Positions 7,942 through 16,557 of a stretch of DNA of 64,000 nt are shown piece after piece; the stretch's first letter is position 1; each line of letters opens with the position of its first letter. The position numbers were made by a program, and so were the translations under genes. This DNA is from JAAYLU01 sp964458805 (GTDB taxonomy: Bacteria; Synergistota; Synergistia; Synergistales; Aminobacteriaceae), in NCBI GenBank assembly GCA_964458805.1, contig CAYWKH010000001.1, positions 1 through 64,000 of the forward strand. Direction: 5' to 3'. The notes below the pieces were generated by a model, which was not told the DNA's origin, did no database searches, and saw only the letters and a list, made by a program, of their open reading frames with translations.

Positions 7942-7983
7942 GGTTCCCGCCTCTAAAAAATGGTCGCGGGAACCTGTCTTTTA
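7942..7983 (+). terminator. Terminator of infC-rpmI-rplT
   Basis: GGTTCCCGC (7942-7950) is perfectly complementary to GCGGGAACC (7966-7974), with a 15-base loop, and is followed by TGTCTTTTATTT. Confidence 0.8.
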
Positions 7984-7984
7984 T

Positions 7985-8014
7985 TTGGAACCGATAAGAT
8001 CGTGATGATATAAT
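7985..8014 (+). promoter_or_regulatory. Promoter of the pheS-mutS2 operon
   Basis: TTGGAA (7985-7990) and a perfect TATAAT (8009-8014) are 18 bases apart, directly after the preceding terminator and about 57 bases before pheS. Confidence 0.75.
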
Positions 8015-8071
8015 CCCAATTGGATCGTTTCAGCCGACGGTCTTTACGAATCAAAAGGGGGAAAACGGCGC

Positions 8072-9112
8072 ATGACGTCAATTCAGGCGGAGTTGGGAAT
8101 CATCGAACGAGATTTCACGGAGCAGGTCTCGGCCGCCTCCTCTTCGGAGGAGCTTCAGCAGGTGAAGGTAGCGTTTCTCGGAAAAAAGGGCGCCGTAACC
8201 CTGATTTTAAAGAAACTTGGCTCGCTTCCGCCTGAGACCAGGCCGGCCGCCGGACAGGCGGTCAACTCCCTGCGGGACAGGATAGAGGCCGTGATCGAGG
8301 ATAAAAGGACCAGGCTTGACGAGATCGAATCCGAGTCCGCCGAGCGCTCGTCCATGGTGGACGTGACCCTTCCGCACAGGGGCAGGAGCGGCGGGGGCGT
8401 GCACCCCGTGGCCCAGCTCACCCATGACGTGGTCGAGATCCTGGCGGGCCTTGGATTCTCGGTCGCGCTCGGACCCGAGATAGAGGAGGACTTCTATAAT
8501 TTCGAGGCTCTGAACATCCCGCAGTCGCACCCGGCACGGGATATGCAGGACACCTTCTACTTTCCCGACGGCAGCCTTCTCAGGACTCACACCTCCCCGG
8601 TGCAGGTGAGGTCGATGCTACGCCACGGCGCCCCGATCAGGATCGTGTGCCCCGGGAGGGTCTACCGCCGCGACAGCGATCCCACCCACTCCCCCATGTT
8701 CAACCAGCTCGAGGGCCTGCTAGTGGACAGGGACATCTCCGTGGCCGACATGAAGGGCTGCCTGGAGACGCTGATGGCGGCCATATTCTCCCGACCGCTG
8801 AAGGCGCGCTATAGGGCGAGCTACTTCCCCTTCACCGAGCCGTCGCTCGAGCTCGACATAGAGTGCGTCGAGTGCTCCGGGAGAAACCCCTCCTGCAGGA
8901 TTTGCAAGGGCACCGGCTGGCTGGAGGTGGCCGGTATGGGGATGGTCCACCCGAATGTTATCCGGTACGGCGGCATAGACCCGTCCGTCTACAACGGGTT
9001 CGCTTGGGGCATCGGGCTTGACAGGATCGCCATGCTCAAGTACGGGCTCACGGATCTTCGCATACTGTTCGAGGGCAACGTGCCATATCTTCTGTCGGGG
9101 AGGAGCCTGTAA
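8072..9112 (+). CDS. pheS: Phenylalanyl-tRNA synthetase, alpha subunit
   Basis: Catalytic subunit of the heterotetrameric class II synthetase. The 346 residues contain an N-terminal coiled coil (1-95), the catalytic core with HPARDMQDTFYFPD, motif 2 CPGRVYRRDSDPTHSPMFNQLEG, and the motif 3 region YNGFAWGIGLDRIAMLKYG. A CxxC-type segment (CVECSGRNPSCRICKGTG) lies just before the C-terminal region, as in bacterial PheS. The stop codon overlaps the pheT start by one base, indicating translational coupling. Confidence 0.98.
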   Translation: MTSIQAELGIIERDFTEQVSAASSSEELQQVKVAFLGKKGAVTLILKKLGSLPPETRPAAGQAVNSLRDRIEAVIEDKRTRLDEIESESAERSSMVDVTLPHRGRSGGGVHPVAQLTHDVVEILAGLGFSVALGPEIEEDFYNFEALNIPQSHPARDMQDTFYFPDGSLLRTHTSPVQVRSMLRHGAPIRIVCPGRVYRRDSDPTHSPMFNQLEGLLVDRDISVADMKGCLETLMAAIFSRPLKARYRASYFPFTEPSLELDIECVECSGRNPSCRICKGTGWLEVAGMGMVHPNVIRYGGIDPSVYNGFAWGIGLDRIAMLKYGLTDLRILFEGNVPYLLSGRSL

Positions 9113-11474
9113 TGCTGATCTCGTGGAATCTGCTCAATGAACTGCTTGAGATCCCGGCGACGCTGGAGGAGGTCGTCGAGAGGCTGACCCTCACGGGCTG
9201 CGAGGTTGAGTCGGTTGACTACCAGTGCGAGCGGCTGTCAGGGGCGCTGTCGGCGCGCATAGAGGAGCTCTCGCCGCACCCCGACAGGAAGGAGCTCTTC
9301 GTCGCGACCGTGGACGACGGTGCCGGGAGAGAGCTTGTTATTGGGGCCGCCCCGGCGCCGCGCTCGCGAACGGTACGGTTTTGGGAGTGCGCGATTTCGA
9401 CGGAGTGAAAAGCTGCGGGATGCTCCTGTCCGCCGAGGAGTTGGGAGTCCCGGAGATCGCCGACGAGTTCGGCATACTCAGGCTGCCGGCCGGCACGGCG
9501 CCGGGAGAGGACGTCAAGCGCCTGCTCGGACTCGACGACGCTATCCTGGACCTGTCAATCACCCCCAACAGGGGCGACCTGCTGAGCATGCTCGGAGTGG
9601 CCCGCGAGGTGTTCGCCCTCTTCCCAGGGGCCGTATGGAGGAAGAACCCCGCCGAGGCCAGGCTCGACAGAGGGGCCGCATGGCCGAGCGAACTCGAGTT
9701 CAAGGGCATCGCCCTGGAGGACGAGGGGTGTCCGCTGTACTGCATGGGTCTTGTGACCGGCCTCAAGAGGGGACCCTCTCCCGTGAGAACCAGGGTTCTG
9801 CTCACGCTGCTGGGGATGCGCCCGATATCGGCTATGGTTGATGCGACCAACTTCTCCATGCTGATGCTCGGGCAGCCGACCCACGCATTCGACGCCGCAC
9901 ACCTGCCCGCCAGGGAGATCACCGTCAGAAATGCCCGTCCCGGCGAGGAGATCAGGACCCTGGACGGGAAGGACCACCGCCTGGAGCCCGAGGACATGCT
10001 GATAACCAGCGGCGGCGGCGCTGTTGCGATTGCAGGCGTCATGGGAGGCGAGAACAGCGAGATCCTGGATACCACCGAGAACGTCTACCTGGAGGCCGCG
10101 AACTTCGACGCATTGAGGGTAAGCCGCAGTTCGCGCAGGATGGGGATCCCGTCCGAGGCCGCGTATCGCTTCTCGCGCATTGTGGACGCGAGGATAGCCG
10201 AGACGACACTCGAGTACATCTTCTCGCTGCTCGAGGAGTGGGGCGTCGCCAGGGCCGGCTACAGGGTGCTCTCCGCCTCGAACCTGTCCCTGGAGAAGAG
10301 AGTGGTGGCCCTGACGCGGACCAAGCTGAGCCGGATCCTTCTGACGGACGACCTCGAGGATGCCTCCGCCATACTGTCGCGGCTCGGCTTGACCGAGGTT
10401 GCGTCCACCGAGGATGCTAAATCCTTCTCGATACCCTCCTGGCGCCCGGACATCTCGATCGAGGAGGACCTCATAGAAGAAGTGGGCAGGATCAGGGGGT
10501 ACAACGAGACCCTCCCGTCGCGCCTGCCCGGGAGCCTGCACGAGCACGGGGATATCGGCCGAACCACGAGGTTGAAGAGGGATATCCGCGGCGCACTCAT
10601 CTCAAGGGGTTACGTCGAGCTCGTCAACTACAGCTTCCTGTCGCCGTCGTTCGTCGAACTGCTGCGCCTTCCCGGGGACGACCCAAGGGCGAGGCCTCTG
10701 CAGCTCGCCAACCCCCTGAGCACTGAGCAGTCCAGGATGCGCACGATGCTCCTGCCGGGCCTCCTGCGCTCGGTCGGACTGGCGGTTGCGTCCGGGTGGA
10801 AGGATCCCGTGCGAGTCTTCGAGCTCGGCAGGGCCTTTCTTCCACTCGAAGAGGGGCACGAGGAGGTGGAGAGGGTATGCGGACTGGCATACGGCGGCAG
10901 GGATCCGCGCCTCCCGCACGGGCCCTCTGATGCGGATGACCTATTCACCCTGAAGGGTGATCTCCTGACCCTGGCGGAAGCCCGCGGCGTCAAGATTGAA
11001 TTCATACAGGGGGAGGAGCCCTTCGGACACAGGGGGCAGACAGCGAGGCTGCTGAGCGGGGGGAAGCCGGCGGGCTACCTTCTTCGCCTCAAGCCCTCGA
11101 TAGAGAGGGAGCTGGACTGCTCTCCGCTGTTTGCCTTCGAGCTGGACCTCGCTCCTTTCGAGAACCCGGAACCCCTTCGCTTCCGTGAGCCCGACCCGTT
11201 CCCGCCGGTGTACAGGGATATCTCCATGTTCGTGTCCCTAGAAGTCTCGGCCGGTGAAGTCGCCGACAGGACAAGGCGCTTGGGCGGCTCGATGCTCAGG
11301 GAGGTCAGGCTGTTCGACGTCTACTCGGGCAAGGGGGCCCCGGAGGGTAAGCGCGGACTGGCCTTCTCCCTGGCCTACAGGCTTTGCGACCGTACGCTCA
11401 CGGACGAAGAGGTCGACTCGGTCAACGCGGCTGTGCGCGAGGGTCTGGCGGTCTCGGGCTGCGAACTCAGGTAG
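9112..11474 (+). CDS. pheT: Phenylalanyl-tRNA synthetase, beta subunit, reading frame broken by a deletion
   Basis: The tRNA-binding and editing subunit of PheRS. The N-terminus (MLISWNLLNELLEI, then HPDRKELFVATVDDG and VIGA) is read from 9112 in one frame, which stops at 9408. From about 9351 the protein continues in another frame with PGAALANGTVLGVRDFDGVK and goes on normally to 11474, including B3/B4 (editing), B5, core and the C-terminal ferredoxin-like domain. Compared with the family, about a dozen residues that normally lie between VIGA and PGA are missing. A single loss of roughly 31-37 bases (1 modulo 3) inside GC-rich sequence at 9346-9356 explains both the frame change and the gap. 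PheT is essential, so a sequence or assembly error is more likely than a true mutation. Confidence 0.9.
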
Positions 11475-11484
11475 GAGGTGCGAT

Positions 11485-11808
11485 ATGACAGGGATCGCCG
11501 ACATAGAACGACTGGTCGACAGGCTGTGCACCACCCTGAAGTCGATCCGCGCCGAGCGCGACCAGCTCAGACAGGAGCTCGACGGACTGAGGGGAAAGTT
11601 CGCGGAGAAGGACCTTGAGTTGATCCGCGCCGCGAAGGAGAGCCAGAGATCCCTGGAGGTCATGGAACGCGAGAAGATGGCAATCCGCAGGGAGAAGGAG
11701 CAGATAGAGGGGCAGCTGAAGTCGATTTACGAAAGGATCTCGACGCTGATGCCGGAGCTGTCGGAAGGGGTGGCGCCGCAAGCGCCGGAGAGAGGCGTGA
11801 AGGGGTGA
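11485..11808 (+). CDS. Small coiled-coil protein upstream of zapA
   Basis: A 107-residue, highly charged protein with a continuous predicted coiled coil from about residue 8 to 85 (heptads of Leu/Ile with Glu, Arg and Lys), no membrane segment and no enzymatic motif. SD sequence GTAGGAGGTG is 5 bases before the ATG at 11485. Its stop overlaps the GTG start of zapA, so the two are translationally coupled. The size, coiled coil and position next to zapA resemble a ZapB-like or FtsB-like divisome partner. That role is inferred; no family could be recognised from sequence alone. Confidence 0.72.
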   Translation: MTGIADIERLVDRLCTTLKSIRAERDQLRQELDGLRGKFAEKDLELIRAAKESQRSLEVMEREKMAIRREKEQIEGQLKSIYERISTLMPELSEGVAPQAPERGVKG

Positions 11809-12047
11809 CGCCGTCCTTGCACGATGTCACGATAAAAGTCGGAAGAAGCGTCTATAACATCAAGACTACCCTCGATGACGCCAGCCTGGCGAGGGTGGTC
11901 GGAATGATGTCCGAGATTTCCGCCGGCTTCGAGCATGCGCCCGACCAGGAGAGGACGCTATTGTTGCTATGCCTGCAGCTTGGCTGGGCTCTCGAGAAGG
12001 TACGCTCAAGGCTGGAATCCGTTTCGGAGGAGTTTGAGGAAAAATGA
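11805..12047 (+). CDS. zapA: Cell division protein ZapA
   Basis: ZapA binds FtsZ and bundles its filaments at the division site. The 80-residue product has the family pattern: a short beta hairpin with VTIKVGRSVYNIKTT, then DDASLARVVGMMSEI and a C-terminal helix (TLLLLCLQLGWALEKV) that forms the dimer coiled coil. It starts at GTG, overlapping the previous stop (GTGA), and its stop overlaps the ATG of cvpA. Position between pheT and cvpA-mutS2 is the conserved place for zapA. Confidence 0.85.
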   Translation: MTPSLHDVTIKVGRSVYNIKTTLDDASLARVVGMMSEISAGFEHAPDQERTLLLLCLQLGWALEKVRSRLESVSEEFEEK

Positions 12048-12604
12048 ACGCTGCCCAGATATTCGATATAGCCATCCTGCTGCTCATCCTGACTCTTGTC
12101 GTCCGAGGGGTCTTTCGCGGCCTCTCCGGGGAGTTTTTCTCCCTGCTGGGGACGGTTGGAGGCATCGTCCTGGCCTGGAAGTACTCCGACTCCCTGGCCG
12201 ACTGGCTCGCCACCTTCTGGCCGCAGGGCGGGGCAGCCCTGCTCGGGATCTCGGCGATGGCCATCATCTACATAACCTCCGTGGTCGGCGCCGCCATCAT
12301 GTGCCAGATGGTGCGGGCCTTTTTAAAGTTCACCTCCCTCGCCTTCGTCGACAGGGTGTTTGGCGCCTTCGCCGGCCTGCTCAAGGGCGCCGCCCTGGTC
12401 ATGTTTCTCTATGTCGGCATAACGACCTACTCTCCGATTCTCCCATCCGAGTGGATGGAGGGCAGCGTGGTGATGAGGAGCGCGCACGCCCTGTGGCCGT
12501 CCGTGCAGGCAAAGATGAGGGACTGGGGGATCTTTCCGGAGGACTTCTCTCTGCCGGAGCTCGACCTGCCCTCCCTTCTCTCCGGCGGCGGAGATACAGA
12601 CTGA
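12044..12604 (+). CDS. cvpA: CvpA family membrane protein
   Basis: A 186-residue protein with about four hydrophobic transmembrane segments in the first 140 residues, including FDIAILLLILTLVVRGVFRG and the glycine-rich FFSLLGTVGGIVLAWKY. Both are typical of the CvpA (colicin V production) family. It is an inner-membrane protein of uncertain biochemical role; in Gram-positive-like genomes the gene commonly stands next to zapA and mutS2, as here. The acidic C-terminal tail probably faces the cytoplasm. Confidence 0.88.
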   Translation: MNAAQIFDIAILLLILTLVVRGVFRGLSGEFFSLLGTVGGIVLAWKYSDSLADWLATFWPQGGAALLGISAMAIIYITSVVGAAIMCQMVRAFLKFTSLAFVDRVFGAFAGLLKGAALVMFLYVGITTYSPILPSEWMEGSVVMRSAHALWPSVQAKMRDWGIFPEDFSLPELDLPSLLSGGGDTD

Positions 12605-12615
12605 GGCGCTCGTGA

Positions 12616-14994
12616 ATGGAGATCTCGGAAGACGTCTCACGAATACTCGAGATACCCAAGATACTGAAGGTCTACTCGTCGCACGTACGCAGCGAACTGG
12701 GCCAGTACGCCCTTGACAGGCTCAAACCCCAGCAGAGCCTGGCTGCGCTTCTTGACAGGCATGAGTTGTTCCGCGCCTACATGGAGTTCCAGGACAGGGG
12801 CGGTGTCTGGCCATGGAGTAACAAGGTCTGCCTCGTCGCGGGGATGCTCCGTGACGCAAAGCGCTCCGGGATGCTGTCAGGGATGGAGCTCCTCTCAGTG
12901 TCCAGACTTCTGGCGCTCGCAGGCGCCACCAGGGAGGTCCTCGCCGGATCGCGAGACGATTACCCGGCTTTCGACGCCCTTCACAGGCGCATCAGGGACT
13001 TCTCGTCGGAGCTCCAGGCCCTCGGCGTCCTGGACGACAGCGGAGAGCTGTTCGACACGGCAACCCCCGAGCTGGCCCGCGTTCGCCAGGACGTGGAGTC
13101 CCTCCGGGCACGCCTGCGCCGCGCCGCGCAGTCCCTCCTGGAATCCTCGTCCATAGCCCAGATGCTGCAGAGCAGGACTCCCGCCTACAGGGACAACCGT
13201 TTCGTCTTCCTCGTCCGGCAGGATTGCGTCAACCGCTTCCCGGGGATCGTGGTCGACAGATCCGGCTCCGGCAGCTCGGTCTACATGGAGCCCATCGAAC
13301 TCGCCCCCCTGGACAACGCGCTCGCGGTCCGCCTGCGCGACCAGAAGGACGAGGAGAGCCGGATACTCCGTCTGCTCACCGCGACGGTCCTGTCGCGCGA
13401 GAAGCCCGTGCTGGAGGCGCAGGATGTCCTCGCCGAGCTCGACCTTTTCTTCGGCGCCGCCGAGGTGATGAACAGGCTGAGATGGAAGCTCCCGCAGGTG
13501 GAGGAGAAGACCCTGTTCAACCTGCACGGAGCGAGGCACCCCCTGCTGGGCGAGGGGGCCGTCCCGGTGAATGTAAAGTGCGGGGAGGGATTCAGAAGCC
13601 TGGTGATCACCGGCCCGAACACGGGCGGGAAGACCGTGGTCCTGAAGACGGCGGGGGTGTGCGTGTTCCTCGCCTGGTGCGGCCTCCCGATACCGGCGGA
13701 GGAGGGATCCCGGGTGGGGAACATCGGGGGCATATTCGCCGACATAGGGGACGAGCAGAGCATAGAGCAGAGCCTGTCGACCTTCAGCGCCCACGTCAAG
13801 GGGATCATCTCGATCCTGGAGCGGGCGGACCGGACATCCCTGGTGCTTTTGGACGAGCTCGGAGCGGGGACCGACCCTCAGGAGGGAGCCGCCCTCGGGG
13901 TCGCCCTTCTCGACACCCTCACGAGGGAGAAGGGGCTGACTCTGGCCACCACCCACCACAACCCGGTCAAGCAGTACGCCCTCACCGCCCCCGGAGTCGA
14001 GACTGCTAGCATGGAGTTCGACTCGGAGACACTGTCTCCCACCTACAGGCTGCTGCTCGGTGTTCCGGGGAAGAGCAACGCCCTCCTGATCGCGGGGCGC
14101 TACGGAATGCCGGAGCCGGTGCTTGAAAGGGCGCGAAGGGCTCTGAGCGAACGGGAGGTCCCGGTGGAGGAGCTGATAAGCGAGCTGAACGAAAAGAAGG
14201 CATGGCTCGACAGGGAGGATCTCGAACTTCGCTCGCTGCGCGGTGCGCTCGAGGCGGAGAGAAAAAAACTGAGGGAGCGCCTGCACGAGATGGAGTCTCG
14301 GAAGGACCGGATCCTGTCCGAGGCCGAGAGGCGGGCCGACGCGATACTGCTCCGCGCCGAGGAGTCCGGCAAGGAGCTGATAAGAAGCCTGGGCGAGGCA
14401 TCGAAGCCCGAGGCACACAGACAGATGGCGAGGACGGCGGAGAAAATCCGAAAGGAACGAAGGTCCCTGGAGCAGAGCCAGGAGAGAAGGGTGTTGAAGG
14501 AGGCCGCCAGGGAGGCGTTCTCGCCGGTCGCCGGGTCGGTCGCGCAGATAGCGGGGACGGACTACGTGGGGGTCGTCGAGAAGATCGCGGGGGGCAAGGC
14601 CATCCTGCGGGTCGGAGCGGTGAAGATGGACGTGGACGCGAGGAAACTGGTCAGGACCGACAAGAAGCCCAGGGGGGCGACAATTCCCCAGGAGGCGGCA
14701 CCGGGCTTTTCGGTTTCGGAGACCGTGCCTTCCTCCATCGCGGTGAGGGGGATGAACGTGCAGGAGGCCATCCCCCTGGTCGAGCGCTACCTCGATCGCG
14801 CCATGAGGGCCGGCCACACGAGCGTCGTAGTGATCCACGGCCGGGGGGAGGGGATCCTGCGCCGCGAGATCCACGCCCTTTGCGCCTCGCTGAAATACGT
14901 GGACTCCTACAGGCTCGGAGAGATGGGGGAGGGCGGGTTCGGCGTCACGGTAGTCACCTTTTCCCGTGGCAACCGGGGACGGCCCGTGTTATAA
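12616..14994 (+). CDS. mutS2: Endonuclease MutS2
   Basis: A MutS paralogue that lacks the mismatch-recognition domain and acts in suppression of recombination and in ribosome collision rescue. The 792 residues show the core and clamp domains, Walker A TGPNTGGKTVVLKTAG (near 333), Walker B LVLLDELGAGTDPQEG, a long charged coiled coil (515-620), a KOW-like segment, and a C-terminal Smr nuclease domain with VVVIHGRGEGILRREIH. The length is standard. Its stop codon overlaps the -10 box of the SRP RNA promoter. Confidence 0.97.
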   Translation: MEISEDVSRILEIPKILKVYSSHVRSELGQYALDRLKPQQSLAALLDRHELFRAYMEFQDRGGVWPWSNKVCLVAGMLRDAKRSGMLSGMELLSVSRLLALAGATREVLAGSRDDYPAFDALHRRIRDFSSELQALGVLDDSGELFDTATPELARVRQDVESLRARLRRAAQSLLESSSIAQMLQSRTPAYRDNRFVFLVRQDCVNRFPGIVVDRSGSGSSVYMEPIELAPLDNALAVRLRDQKDEESRILRLLTATVLSREKPVLEAQDVLAELDLFFGAAEVMNRLRWKLPQVEEKTLFNLHGARHPLLGEGAVPVNVKCGEGFRSLVITGPNTGGKTVVLKTAGVCVFLAWCGLPIPAEEGSRVGNIGGIFADIGDEQSIEQSLSTFSAHVKGIISILERADRTSLVLLDELGAGTDPQEGAALGVALLDTLTREKGLTLATTHHNPVKQYALTAPGVETASMEFDSETLSPTYRLLLGVPGKSNALLIAGRYGMPEPVLERARRALSEREVPVEELISELNEKKAWLDREDLELRSLRGALEAERKKLRERLHEMESRKDRILSEAERRADAILLRAEESGKELIRSLGEASKPEAHRQMARTAEKIRKERRSLEQSQERRVLKEAAREAFSPVAGSVAQIAGTDYVGVVEKIAGGKAILRVGAVKMDVDARKLVRTDKKPRGATIPQEAAPGFSVSETVPSSIAVRGMNVQEAIPLVERYLDRAMRAGHTSVVVIHGRGEGILRREIHALCASLKYVDSYRLGEMGEGGFGVTVVTFSRGNRGRPVL

Positions 14995-14995
14995 T
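14967..14995 (+). promoter_or_regulatory. Probable promoter of the SRP RNA gene
   Basis: A perfect TATAAT (14990-14995) overlaps the mutS2 stop codon, with a weak -35 TGGCAA (14967-14972) 17 bases upstream. Transcription would begin near 15002, about 25 bases before the SRP RNA body. Confidence 0.6.
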
Positions 14996-15025
14996 ACAGT
15001 TCGCAACGCGGCAACGCGCGAGCGA

Positions 15026-15146
15026 CCGCCTGCGGGGAATCCAGTCCCGTGCGGCGGAGGCCTCCGAAGCCTGTCAGGCCCGGAAGGGAGCAGCAGTAAG
15101 GGGAATCCTCCGGGCGCCACGGGGAAGCTGGGTTTCCCGCAGGCGG
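15026..15146 (+). ncRNA. ffs: Signal recognition particle RNA (small bacterial type)
   Basis: The apical hairpin carries the universal Ffh-binding signature: GTCAGGCCCGGAAGGGAGCA (about 15074-15093), with the GGAA tetraloop and the asymmetric AGCAG internal loop. The outer arms CCGCCTGCGGGGA (15026-15038) and TTTCCCGCAGGCGG (15133-15146) are complementary, giving one long rod without an Alu domain. It joins Ffh in targeting nascent membrane proteins. The exact ends are estimated from the terminal helix. No intrinsic terminator is evident. Confidence 0.92.
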
Positions 15147-15169
15147 CCGCTCTGTCTGAATCGAGTTCG

Positions 15170-15493
15170 TCACTCCTCGTCGTCGGGCTGGCCGCCCTTC
15201 GAGGGGGATAGTTCAATCAGGGCCTCCACGAGCTTCTCAAGGTTGTCGAAGTCGGGAGACCGGGCCTCGTGGACGCACTTTTGCAGGTAGTTCTTCAGAA
15301 TCTCGATGCAGGCCTTCTGCATGGCCTTCCTGGCTGCGGATAGCTGCAACAGTATGTCGTAGCACTGTTTTTCCTCGATGATCATGCGTTGTATGCCACG
15401 CAGCTGCCCCTCGACGCGACGGAGGCGGTTCAACAGCGCCTTCTTCTCCTTGGGCAGGTTGTCGAGTTTTTCGATCAGAGAGTCCTTTGACAT
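15170..15493 (-). CDS. CsoR/RcnR/CstR-family transcriptional repressor lacking the metal-binding His
   Basis: A 107-residue all-helical repressor of the DUF156 family, recognised by KKALLNRLRRVEGQLRGIQRM and the later QCYDILLQLSAARKAM. Copper-sensing CsoR uses Cys-x24-His-x3-Cys. Here the same spacing gives Cys44, Tyr69 and Cys73, so the His ligand is missing while both Cys remain. This is the pattern of the persulfide sensor CstR. The ATG at 15493 is preferred because GGGGGT stands 9 bases upstream; in-frame starts at 15499 (ATG) and 15520 (GTG) also exist. It is transcribed away from rpsB from an abutting promoter. No sulfur or copper-export gene is adjacent, so its target is unknown. Confidence 0.9.
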   Translation of the reverse strand: MSKDSLIEKLDNLPKEKKALLNRLRRVEGQLRGIQRMIIEEKQCYDILLQLSAARKAMQKACIEILKNYLQKCVHEARSPDFDNLEKLVEALIELSPSKGGQPDDEE

Positions 15494-15539
15494 TACCATT
15501 CTACCCCCAATTCTTTTCACTGTGATTCACATACAGGGT

Positions 15540-15568
15540 ATATTACTTCAATGGAAGTTGATGGTCAA
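15540..15568 (-). promoter_or_regulatory. Promoter of the CsoR/CstR-like gene
   Basis: On the minus strand, TTGACC (15568-15563) and TAATAT (15545-15540) are separated by 17 bases. The -35 abuts, sharing one base with, the -35 of the divergent rpsB promoter. Confidence 0.7.
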
Positions 15569-15587
15569 CCCGCGTTTATGTTATAAT
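15558..15587 (+). promoter_or_regulatory. Promoter of rpsB-tsf
   Basis: TTGATG (15558-15563) and a perfect TATAAT (15582-15587) are 18 bases apart. Transcription from about 15594 gives a leader of about 108 bases before rpsB. The leader contains GATGGT (15657-15662) able to pair with ACCATC (15675-15680), possibly an S2 autoregulatory structure. Confidence 0.7.
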
Positions 15588-15701
15588 CGCTTGTCCTCAT
15601 CACGCACACGGCCTGACGGGCCGGGGGGTGCCCTTCTCGGGGGCTCTCGGCTTGGATGATGGTCGTGGAGGGAAAACCATCAGTATACAGGAGGGGTTGT
15701 T

Positions 15702-16502
15702 TTGGCAGTCGTCAGTATGAAGCAGCTTTTGGAGTGCGGAGTCCACTTCGGACACCAGACCCGTCGTTGGAATCCCAAGATGAAGCCGTATATCTTCACG
15801 GAGCGCAACGGCGTCTACATCATCGACCTTCAAAAGACCGTCCGCGGCCTCGAGAAGGCCTACGACTACGTCAGGGAGGTAGCAAGGAACAACGGAACGC
15901 TTCTGTTCGTGGGCACCAAGCGCCAGGCCCAGGATACCATCAAGGACGAGGCCGAGCGTTGCGGACAGTTCTACATAAACCAGCGCTGGCTCGGAGGCCT
16001 TCTGACGAACTTCGCCACCATACGCAAGCGCGTAGCCAGGATGGTGGAGCTGCGCAAGATGGAGGATGATTCCGCCTGGGGAGACCTCCCGAAAAAAGAG
16101 ATAATTATTCTTCGCAAAGAGCTGGCCAAACTCGAGAAGAACCTCAAGGGAATAACGAACATGAAGAACATCCCGGACGCGGTCTTTCTCATCGATCCGA
16201 GGAGGGAGGAGAACGCTGTCCTCGAGGTCAGGAAGCTCGGCGTCCCCGTGATTGCGATCGTGGACACGAACTGCGACCCCGAGGTCATCGACTTCCCGAT
16301 CCCCGGGAACGACGACGCCATCCGCGCCATAAAGCTCGTCGCCGGACTCATGGCCAACGCCTTCATCGAGGGCAGGCAGGGCGAGGACGCGGCGATCCTC
16401 GAAAAGGCGGAGGCCGGTGATGATGCTGTGCCGGAAGTCAGCCTCATCGATAAAAAAGAGCGCCTTCACGAGGCATACGACAGCCCCGACGAAGAGGATT
16501 GA
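15702..16502 (+). CDS. rpsB: 30S ribosomal protein S2
   Basis: The 266 residues open AVVSMKQLLECGVHFGHQTR after a TTG start, matching the usual S2 N-terminus, and contain RWLGGLLTNFATIRKRV and FLIDPRREENAVLEVRKLG. SD sequence AGGAGGGG (about 15690) precedes the TTG at 15702. The acidic C-terminal tail is normal for the family. It is the last protein added to the small subunit and needs S1. rpsB-tsf-pyrH-frr is a widely conserved order. Confidence 0.98.
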   Translation: MAVVSMKQLLECGVHFGHQTRRWNPKMKPYIFTERNGVYIIDLQKTVRGLEKAYDYVREVARNNGTLLFVGTKRQAQDTIKDEAERCGQFYINQRWLGGLLTNFATIRKRVARMVELRKMEDDSAWGDLPKKEIIILRKELAKLEKNLKGITNMKNIPDAVFLIDPRREENAVLEVRKLGVPVIAIVDTNCDPEVIDFPIPGNDDAIRAIKLVAGLMANAFIEGRQGEDAAILEKAEAGDDAVPEVSLIDKKERLHEAYDSPDEED

Positions 16503-16557
16503 GGCCGCGCGGCGCCGTCGAAATGAATTTTCTTACTGAACAGGAGGCTAGCATGTT

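Noticed and set aside
9340..9420. Programmed ribosomal frameshift in pheT
   Set aside because: No slippery heptamer or downstream pseudoknot is evident, and conserved residues are missing at the junction. A deletion explains both observations.
12895..14874. Minus-strand open frame of 659 codons opposite mutS2
   Set aside because: It is a shadow produced by high GC at third positions. The plus strand encodes all MutS2 motifs, and the antisense translation has no recognisable domain.
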